From Streptomyces sp. HUAS MG91 (GTDB taxonomy: Bacteria > Actinomycetota > Actinomycetes > Streptomycetales > Streptomycetaceae), in contig NZ_CP159534.1 in NCBI RefSeq assembly GCF_040529335.1, positions 6,200,001 to 6,264,000 on the forward strand: 64,000 nucleotides of DNA, written 5' to 3'. The translations under genes and the position numbers were made by a program. This document shows positions 52,423-64,000 of this stretch, piece by piece (the stretch's first letter is position 1; every line of letters starts with the position of its first letter). Under the pieces are notes generated by a model. It had not been told where the DNA came from and ran no database searches. It saw only the letters and a list, made by a program, of their open reading frames with translations.

Positions 52423-52830
52423 AGAACTCCCTGTACGCGTAGAACTCGATGTACTCGCCGTACCCGCCGCCGCACTCGCCGTACGAATGTCGAGGCCCAG
52501 GTCTCCCGTACCCATGTCTCGGCCGCCCCTCCGATGCCCGCTCGTTTTCCGCCACCGCCCAGGTCGGGCCGACCGGGGTGGGTGGACAGCCGTATGCCAG
52601 GTTACTTACCTTCGCCGTCCATGCGGATGCCGGTCGCCAGTGTTTCCGCCCGGAGGGTGTGCGGACGGTGTGCGAAGCTGCCGAACTGTTATGGCCTGGT
52701 TCAGCCATGGTGAAACACTGGGCAGGCTTCTGAGGACAACGCATCGAAGTACGGGTGCGGAGGTAGAAGCGCATCTGGGCACAGCCGAGCTACCCGAGCA
52801 GTACAGGTCGATCCCTGCGGGAGGGACACA
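52423..52830. promoter_or_regulatory. Divergent control region osaC-osaA
   Basis: About 408 bases. The part next to osaC (52440-52500) is made of GTAC- and CGAT-rich low-complexity sequence and could be an N-terminal extension of osaC. No clear SigB-type promoter (GNNT about 15 GGGTAY) is visible on either strand. A GGGAGGG ribosome binding site closes the region before osaA. Confidence 0.45.
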
Positions 52831-58329
<5,499 letters not shown>

Positions 58330-58603
58330 CTGGAAAACGGAATTTTCACGCAGAGTTGCTGACTGAGTGTGGCCAAGGCCGTGTAGAAGTGCGGTGTACG
58401 GGGAACCTTCTGGTCCCCCACCGCGTTTCTGCTACGTGCACAGTGACATCGCGGTGACAGGGTGTGGCGACAGGCGGGGTGCGGCTACCATGACCGGCAC
58501 AAGGACGGGCGGCGCAAGGGAGTCGTTCCCCGGGGCGGCGACAGGAGCCTCCCCGAGTCCTGCGGACAGGGGCGGCCCCATGCCGGGGCGAGGAGGGCGG
58601 GCC

Positions 58604-59284
58604 ATGGTGCAGAAGGCCAAGATCCTCCTGGTCGATGACCGGCCGGAGAATCTGCTGGCGCTGGAGGCCATCCTCTCCGCGCTCGATCAGACGCTGGTGC
58701 GGGCATCGTCCGGGGAGGAAGCGCTCAAGGCGCTGCTCACGGACGACTTCGCGGTCATTCTGCTCGACGTTCAGATGCCGGGAATGGATGGTTTCGAGAC
58801 CGCGGCGCACATCAAGCGCCGAGAGCGGACCCGGGACATCCCGATCATCTTCCTCACAGCGATCAACCACGGGCCGCATCACACCTTCCGGGGGTACGCG
58901 GCCGGCGCGGTGGACTACATCTCCAAGCCGTTCGACCCGTGGGTGCTGCGAGCGAAGGTCTCGGTCTTCGTCGAGCTGTACATGAAGAACTGCCAGTTGC
59001 GGGAGCAGGCGGCACTGCTGCGGCTCCAGCTGGAGGGCGGCGGCAAGGCGGTCGGTGACGCGAAGGAGCCCGCGGGGCTGCTCGCCGAGCTGTCCGCGCG
59101 GCTCGCGGCCGTCGAGGAGCAGGCGGAAGCGCTCTCCAAGCAGCTCGACGACGAGTCGGCGGACGCGGCGGCGGTGGCCACGGCCGCTCATCTGGAGCGC
59201 AAACTCACCGGTTTGCGCAGGGCGCTCGACGCGCTGGAGCCCGGTACGGGCAGCGGCACGCCGTCCGTACCATCCCAGAACTGA
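58604..59284 (+). CDS. osaB: OsaB, response regulator with coiled-coil output
   Basis: 226 residues from ATG 58604 (AGGAGGG about seven bases upstream; an ATG at 58580 is an alternative). Receiver domain at residues 5-125 with acidic pocket DD at 11-12, phosphor-acceptor Asp 55 in LLDVQMPGMDG and Lys in ISKPF. The C-terminal 100 residues are a helical, Ala/Glu/Leu-rich coiled coil with no DNA-binding motif. Streptomyces OsaB is needed for aerial growth on high-osmolarity medium and is the partner of the osaA kinase just upstream (274 bases). Confidence 0.88.
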   Translation: MVQKAKILLVDDRPENLLALEAILSALDQTLVRASSGEEALKALLTDDFAVILLDVQMPGMDGFETAAHIKRRERTRDIPIIFLTAINHGPHHTFRGYAAGAVDYISKPFDPWVLRAKVSVFVELYMKNCQLREQAALLRLQLEGGGKAVGDAKEPAGLLAELSARLAAVEEQAEALSKQLDDESADAAAVATAAHLERKLTGLRRALDALEPGTGSGTPSVPSQN

Positions 59285-59386
59285 GCAGCCGTCCGGGCTT
59301 TGAGGGCGCGTCACTTCACGCGGCATCAGAACGCGACACAAACGGGTGAAGCCGCGGCCACACGTGTCCCCGGCGCCCTCCCCCGG

Positions 59387-59392
59387 TAACCT
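59387..59392 (+). promoter_or_regulatory. TAACCT -10 box of a probable leaderless ftsK transcript
   Basis: Seven bases lie between TAACCT and the ATG at 59400. There is no ribosome binding site before that ATG. No clear -35 box. Confidence 0.45.
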
Positions 59393-59399
59393 CACACCC

Positions 59400-62165
59400 A
59401 TGGCCTCACGTCCCGCAGCCAAGAAGACGCCCGCGAAGAAGGCGGCGGCGCCGACCAAGGCTCCGGCGAAGAAGGCCGCCGCGAAGAAAGCGCCGGTGAA
59501 GAAGACCGCCGCCAAGAAGGCACCGGCCAAGAAGGCGGCTGCCAAGAGGCCCGCGCCGAAGCCGGCACCCAGCCCCACCGGCGGGCTGTACCGGCTCGTC
59601 CGCGCCGTCTGGCTCGGTGTCGCGCACAGTGTCGGCGCGATGTTCCGCGGCATAGGGCGGGGCGCGAAGGGTCTCGACCCGGCACACCGCAAGGACGGAC
59701 TCGCCCTGCTGCTGCTCGGCGTCGCCCTGATCTGCGCCGCCGGCACCTGGGCCGATCTGCGCGGCCCCGTCGGGGACCTCGTCGAGATGCTGGTGACCGG
59801 CGCGTTCGGCCGGCTCGATCTGCTGGTGCCGCTGCTGCTCGGCTTCATCGCGGTGCGCCTGATCCTGCACCCCGAGAAGCCCGAGGCGAACGGGCGGATC
59901 GTCATCGGCCTCTCCGCGCTGGTCGTCGGCGTGCTCGGCCAGGTCCACATCGCCTGCGGCTCGCCCGCGCGCAGCGAAGGCATGCAGGCCATACAGGACG
60001 CGGGCGGCCTCATCGGCTGGGCCGCGGCGACCCCGCTGAGCTTCACCATGACCCAGGTGCTCGCGGTCCCGATGCTCGTCCTGCTCACCGTCTTCGGACT
60101 GCTCGTGGTCACCGCGACGCCGGTCAACGCGATCCCGCAGCGGCTGCGGCTGCTCGGCGTGCGCCTCGGCATCGTGCACGACGACACGCTCGTCGGGGAG
60201 GCCGCTGACGGCGAGTACGACGACGAGTGGCGCGAGGCCGCGCCCGCGCGCGGGAGGCGGCGCCCGGCGGCCCAGGAGGAGCCGCAGGCGTACGACCCCG
60301 ACCGGATAGAGGAAGACGCCCTCTCCAAGCGGCGCAGGCCCCGGCGCACGTCCGTGCAGCCCGCCATGGACCGCCCCATGGACGCCGTGGACGTGGCCGC
60401 GGCCGCCGCGGCGGCCCTCGACGGTGCCGTGCTGCACGGCATGCCGCCGTCGCCGCTCGTCGCCGACCTCACCCAGGGCGTCGGCGGGGAACGCGCGGGG
60501 GAGCGGACCGGGGACACCTCCGCGCCGGAGCGCACGGCGCCCGTACCGACCGCGCGGGGCAAGAAGGCCGCGCCGGCCGCCCCGGAGCCCGAGACGCCGT
60601 CCAGGCTCTCCGTGCCCGACCTGACCAAGTCCTCGCCCGACGCGCCGCGCGACCTGCCGCCGCGCGCCGAGCAGCTCCAGCTGGCCGGCGACATCACGTA
60701 CTCCCTGCCGTCGCTCGACCTGCTGACCCGCGGCGGCCCCGGCAAGTCGCGCAGCGCCGCCAACGACGCCGTCGTCGAATCGCTCTCGACCGTCTTCACC
60801 GAGTTCAAGGTCGACGCCGCCGTCACCGGCTTCACGCGTGGTCCGACGGTCACCCGGTACGAGGTCGAGCTCGGCCCCGCGGTGAAGGTCGAGAAGATCA
60901 CCGCGCTGGCCAAGAACATCGCGTACGCCGTCGCCTCACCGGACGTGCGGATCATCAGCCCGATCCCCGGCAAGTCCGCGGTCGGCATCGAGATCCCGAA
61001 CACGGACCGTGAGATGGTCAACGTCGGGGACGTGCTGCGACTCGCCGACGCCGCCGAGGACGACCACCCGATGCTGGTCGCGCTCGGCAAGGACGTCGAG
61101 GGCGGCTATGTGATGTCGAACCTGGCGAAGATGCCGCACGTCCTGGTCGCGGGCGCCACCGGCTCCGGAAAGTCGTCCTGCATCAACTGCCTGATCACCT
61201 CGATCATGGTGCGGGCGACCCCCGAGGACGTGCGGATGGTCCTCGTCGACCCCAAGCGCGTGGAGCTGACCGCGTACGAGGGGATTCCGCACCTCATCAC
61301 GCCGATCATCACCAACCCCAAGCGGGCCGCCGAGGCGCTCCAGTGGGTCGTGCGCGAGATGGACCTGCGCTACGACGACCTCGCCGCCTTCGGTTACCGG
61401 CACATCGACGACTTCAACCAGGCCATCAAGGACGGCAAGCTCAAGACGCCCGAGGGCAGTGAGCGGGAGCTGAAGCCGTACCCGTACCTGCTGGTCATCG
61501 TCGACGAGCTCGCCGACCTGATGATGGTCGCGCCCAGGGACGTGGAAGACGCCATCGTGCGCATCACGCAGCTCGCGCGTGCGGCCGGCATCCACCTGGT
61601 GCTCGCCACCCAGCGGCCGTCCGTCGACGTCGTCACCGGCCTCATCAAGGCCAACGTCCCCTCGCGTCTCGCCTTCGCCACCTCCTCGCTCGCCGACAGC
61701 CGCGTCATCCTCGACCAGCCCGGCGCCGAGAAGCTCATCGGCAAGGGCGACGGCCTGTACCTGCCCATGGGCGCGAACAAGCCGACCCGTATGCAGGGCG
61801 CCTTCGTCACCGAGGACGAGATCCACGCCGTCGTGCAGCACTGCAAGGACCAGATGGCGCCCGTCTTCCGCGAGGACGTCGTCGTGGGCACCAAGCAGAA
61901 GAAGGAGATCGACGAGGACATCGGCGACGACCTGGAGCTGCTGTGCGCCGCGGCCGAGCTGGTGGTCTCCACCCAGTTCGGGTCCACGTCCATGCTCCAG
62001 CGCAAGCTGCGCGTGGGCTTCGCGAAGGCCGGCCGGCTGATGGACCTCATGGAGTCGCGGAACATCGTGGGCCCCAGCGAGGGGTCCAAGGCGCGGGACG
62101 TGCTCGTGAAGCCGGACGAACTCGATGGAGTGCTCGCGGTGATCCGCGGGGAGGCTCAGCCCTAG
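59400..62165 (+). CDS. ftsK: FtsK-family DNA translocase
   Basis: 921 residues from ATG 59400. Residues 1-55 are a lysine/alanine-rich tail (AKKAA and APAKK repeats) unlike most FtsK N-termini. Four TM helices (about 100-250) follow, then an acidic/Pro-rich linker, the alpha and beta motor domains with Walker A GATGSGKSS (about residue 585) and Walker B LLVIVDELADLM (about 695), and a gamma DNA-reading domain (FGSTSMLQRKLRVGFAKAGR). It pumps chromosomes away from closing septa; in Streptomyces it matters in sporulation. An in-frame GTG at 59346 is possible but has no ribosome binding site. Confidence 0.94.
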   Translation: MASRPAAKKTPAKKAAAPTKAPAKKAAAKKAPVKKTAAKKAPAKKAAAKRPAPKPAPSPTGGLYRLVRAVWLGVAHSVGAMFRGIGRGAKGLDPAHRKDGLALLLLGVALICAAGTWADLRGPVGDLVEMLVTGAFGRLDLLVPLLLGFIAVRLILHPEKPEANGRIVIGLSALVVGVLGQVHIACGSPARSEGMQAIQDAGGLIGWAAATPLSFTMTQVLAVPMLVLLTVFGLLVVTATPVNAIPQRLRLLGVRLGIVHDDTLVGEAADGEYDDEWREAAPARGRRRPAAQEEPQAYDPDRIEEDALSKRRRPRRTSVQPAMDRPMDAVDVAAAAAAALDGAVLHGMPPSPLVADLTQGVGGERAGERTGDTSAPERTAPVPTARGKKAAPAAPEPETPSRLSVPDLTKSSPDAPRDLPPRAEQLQLAGDITYSLPSLDLLTRGGPGKSRSAANDAVVESLSTVFTEFKVDAAVTGFTRGPTVTRYEVELGPAVKVEKITALAKNIAYAVASPDVRIISPIPGKSAVGIEIPNTDREMVNVGDVLRLADAAEDDHPMLVALGKDVEGGYVMSNLAKMPHVLVAGATGSGKSSCINCLITSIMVRATPEDVRMVLVDPKRVELTAYEGIPHLITPIITNPKRAAEALQWVVREMDLRYDDLAAFGYRHIDDFNQAIKDGKLKTPEGSERELKPYPYLLVIVDELADLMMVAPRDVEDAIVRITQLARAAGIHLVLATQRPSVDVVTGLIKANVPSRLAFATSSLADSRVILDQPGAEKLIGKGDGLYLPMGANKPTRMQGAFVTEDEIHAVVQHCKDQMAPVFREDVVVGTKQKKEIDEDIGDDLELLCAAAELVVSTQFGSTSMLQRKLRVGFAKAGRLMDLMESRNIVGPSEGSKARDVLVKPDELDGVLAVIRGEAQP

Positions 62166-62447
62166 GGCGGGTTTAGGCCGATCGGTCCCGGAACCGGGAG
62201 GCCCGGGACCGTGCGGTGGTGGACCGGCGCGAATTCGATGTCACTCGTAAGGGAATCCGGGGCAACCGTTTCCTCATCGCGTACGTCAAGTTGAGGGAAG
62301 GGGCGACGCCTTGTCGACCATCAGGAACACGGGCCGTGCCGGTGGCTCTGATGGCGTACAAAGTCCGACCGCCCGGTTGCCCCACCCTTTCGTACCCCCC
62401 CTAAACTGAACCTCCAGCAGGTGGCTACACGCTCGAAAGGCGCCCCC

Positions 62448-63302
62448 GTGTCCATCGGCAACTCCCCTGAAGACGACCGCCCTTCGGAAGACCACACCCC
62501 GCAAGCGGGCGACGACCGACCGTCGATCGGTCATGTCCTGCAGCAGGCACGTATCGCCGCGGGTCTCACTGTCGACGAGGTCAGCCAGTCGACCCGGGTG
62601 CGCATCCCGATCGTTCACGCGATCGAACAGGACGATTTCTCGCGCTGTGGCGGCGACGTGTACGCGCGTGGCCACATCCGCACGCTCGCGCGTGCCGTGG
62701 GCATCGATCCGGAGCCGCTGCTCGCGCAGTACGGCGCCGAGCACGGCGGACAGCCCGCGCCGACCCCTGCCACACCGCTGTTCGAGGCCGAGCGCATCCG
62801 TTCCGAGCCGCGCCGGCCCAACTGGACGGCCGCCATGGTCGCCGCGATCGTCGCGGTCATCGCCTTCGTGGGCTACACGGCGGTGAGCGGCGGGGACGAC
62901 AGCGGGGACAAGCAGCAGGCCGCCGAGGGTGCGACGCCCAGCACCTCCAAGCCCGCCGCTCCCAAGCCGAAGCCCAGCACCAAGAAGCCCTCCGACCCGA
63001 AGCCGAACCCCTCGGACAGCGCCATCGCGGCCGCTCCGCGCGACAAGGTCACGGTCAAGATCAACGCGGCGGACGGCCGCAGCTGGATCTCCGCGAAGGA
63101 CCACAACGGACGACTTCTGTTCGACGGCGTGCTCGAACAGGGCCAGTCGAAGACCTTCCAGGACAACCAGAAGGTCGACGTGGTGCTCGGTGACGCCGGT
63201 GCCGTCCAGCTGTACGTGAACGGGAAGAAGATCCAGGACGAGTTCCAGGCCGGTCAGGTCGAGCGGCTGACCTACACCAAGGGCGATCCCGAGGTCGGCT
63301 GA
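62448..63302 (+). CDS. RodZ-like helix-turn-helix membrane protein
   Basis: 284 residues from GTG 62448 (AAAGG nine bases upstream; a GTG at 62421 would add nine residues). The N-terminal HTH_25 domain (about 27-90) has LQQARIAAGLTVDEVSQST and RIPIVHAIEQDDF. There is one TM helix (about 125-147), a Lys/Pro/Ser linker and a C-terminal beta-rich DUF4115-type domain (about 190-275). This is the RodZ layout, though in Streptomyces its role in cell shape is less settled than in rods. It is located between ftsK and rimO, as in other actinobacteria. TAAACT at 62402-62407 is a possible -10 box. Confidence 0.85.
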   Translation: MSIGNSPEDDRPSEDHTPQAGDDRPSIGHVLQQARIAAGLTVDEVSQSTRVRIPIVHAIEQDDFSRCGGDVYARGHIRTLARAVGIDPEPLLAQYGAEHGGQPAPTPATPLFEAERIRSEPRRPNWTAAMVAAIVAVIAFVGYTAVSGGDDSGDKQQAAEGATPSTSKPAAPKPKPSTKKPSDPKPNPSDSAIAAAPRDKVTVKINAADGRSWISAKDHNGRLLFDGVLEQGQSKTFQDNQKVDVVLGDAGAVQLYVNGKKIQDEFQAGQVERLTYTKGDPEVG

Positions 63303-63369
63303 GGCCCCGGACGGCGGCCTCGGCGATCTCCCGGTAACCCTCCCGGCGTGGGGTGTCAGTGGGACGAAG

Positions 63370-63375
63370 TAGTCT
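63370..63375 (+). promoter_or_regulatory. TAGTCT -10 box of a probable leaderless rimO transcript
   Basis: TAGTCT is followed by exactly seven bases and then the rimO ATG at 63383. There is no ribosome binding site and no clear -35 box. Confidence 0.5.
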
Positions 63376-63382
63376 TGAGTCC

Positions 63383-64000
63383 ATGCCCGAACGCCGTACC
63401 GTCGCACTCGTCACCCTTGGCTGCGCCCGTAACGAGGTGGACTCGGAGGAGCTCGCAGGCCGCTTGGAGGCGGACGGCTGGGAGCTCGTCGAGGACGCCG
63501 AGTCCGCCGATGTCGCCGTCGTGAACACCTGTGGCTTCGTCGAGGCCGCCAAGAAGGACTCCGTCGACGCCCTCCTCGAAGCCAATGACCTCAAGGGGCA
63601 CGGCAGAACCCAGGCCGTCGTGGCGGTGGGCTGCATGGCCGAGCGGTACGGCAAGGAGCTCGCCGAGGCCCTGCCCGAAGCCGACGGTGTGCTCGGCTTC
63701 GACGACTACGAGGACATCTCCGGCCGCCTCCAGACCATCCTCTCGGGCGGCAGCGTGGAGGCCCACGCCCCGCGCGACCGGCGCAAGCTGCTGCCCATCA
63801 GCCCGGCCGAGCGCCAGGAGGCCGGCTCCGGGATCGCGCTGCCGGGGCACGCCCCGGTCGACCTCCCCGACGGGGTCGCGCCCGCGTCCGGGCCGCGCGC
63901 GCCGCTGCGGCGCCGGCTCGACGGGGCGCCCGTGGCCTCCGTGAAGCTGGCCTCCGGGTGCGACCGGCGGTGCACTTTCTGCGCCATCCCGTCGTTCCGC
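63383..64000 (+). CDS. rimO: Ribosomal protein S12 methylthiotransferase RimO (5' part)
   Basis: The first 206 codons are open to the window end. The N-terminal UPF0004 domain shows [18 protein letters not shown] and [18 protein letters not shown], with three Cys residues for the first iron-sulfur cluster. The radical-SAM CxxxCxxC motif is just reached ([15 protein letters not shown]). RimO adds a methylthio group to an Asp of ribosomal protein S12. A linker of about 70 residues between the two parts is longer than in E. coli, usual for actinobacteria. RimO is favoured over MiaB by the [11 protein letters not shown] start. Confidence 0.92.
   Translation, partial: MPERRTVALVTLGCARNEVDSEELAGRLEADGWELVEDAESADVAVVNTCGFVEAAKKDSVDALLEANDLKGHGRTQAVVAVGCMAERYGKELAEALPEADGVLGFDDYEDISGRLQTILSGGSVEAHAPRDRRKLLPISPAERQEAGSGIALPGHAPVDLPDGVAPASGPRAPLRRRLDGAPVASVKLASGCDRRCTFCAIPSFR

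Overview
The window looks like a Streptomyces chromosome or that of a very close relative. Base composition is high-GC throughout, GTG and TTG starts are common, and the 16S and 23S rRNA sequences have streptomycete features. The gene order rpsO-pnp, M16 protease, dapB, thyX, dapA, RNase J, rrn, osaCAB, ftsK, rodZ-like, rimO is one I recognise from memory of Streptomyces genomes. No species call is made.

Left half (1-32.6 kb): a type VII (ESX) secretion locus with its accessory cargo. Bases 1-5400 hold a plus-strand run of a WXG100 protein, a WXG-headed hydrophobic protein and several unknown membrane proteins, one with a probable single-base frameshift. Bases 5702-9043 are a small operon with two ESX-type proteins and the membrane-anchored subtilase mycosin (mycP). 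Bases 9129-12002 are a minus-strand cassette of a WXG100-like protein, a WXG-headed pretoxin-like protein and a multi-pass membrane protein. Bases 12516-13536 are a multiply frameshifted relic of the 3866-5146 gene. Bases 13623-18752 encode a 1709-residue modular effector with a WXG-like head, very long low-complexity linkers, a papain-fold (glutamine deamidase type) domain and a C-terminal nucleic-acid-deaminase-like domain. It is followed by an ATPase-like/SUKH fusion and a frameshifted relative, the probable immunity genes. Bases 23123-30820 are a minus-strand operon led by eccC, followed by a YrhB-like protein, a P-loop ATPase, a SUKH-type protein and an ESX-type protein. eccD is divergent from eccC.

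Middle (32.8-43.2 kb): core genes, all apparently intact: rpsO and pnp, an M16 protease, dapB, three small membrane proteins, thyX, dapA and RNase J. Perfect hairpins mark most transcript ends.

Right half (43.2-64 kb): a complete 16S-23S-5S rRNA operon without spacer tRNA, a truncated DegT-family protein, tRNA-Thr(GGT), then the osmotic and SigB control genes osaC (minus), osaA (a 1.8k-residue poly-HAMP hybrid kinase) and osaB. ftsK, a RodZ-like HTH membrane protein and the first 206 codons of rimO end the window.

The suspected frameshifts fall only in the accessory part of the secretion locus, while the long core genes are open. This points to real turnover of effector and immunity genes rather than uniform sequencing error, although the single-base cases need read-level checking. 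The most novel-looking material is the two-catalytic-domain effector with its SUKH-fusion partners, and the eccC-led operon that carries immunity-like genes without any visible toxin.
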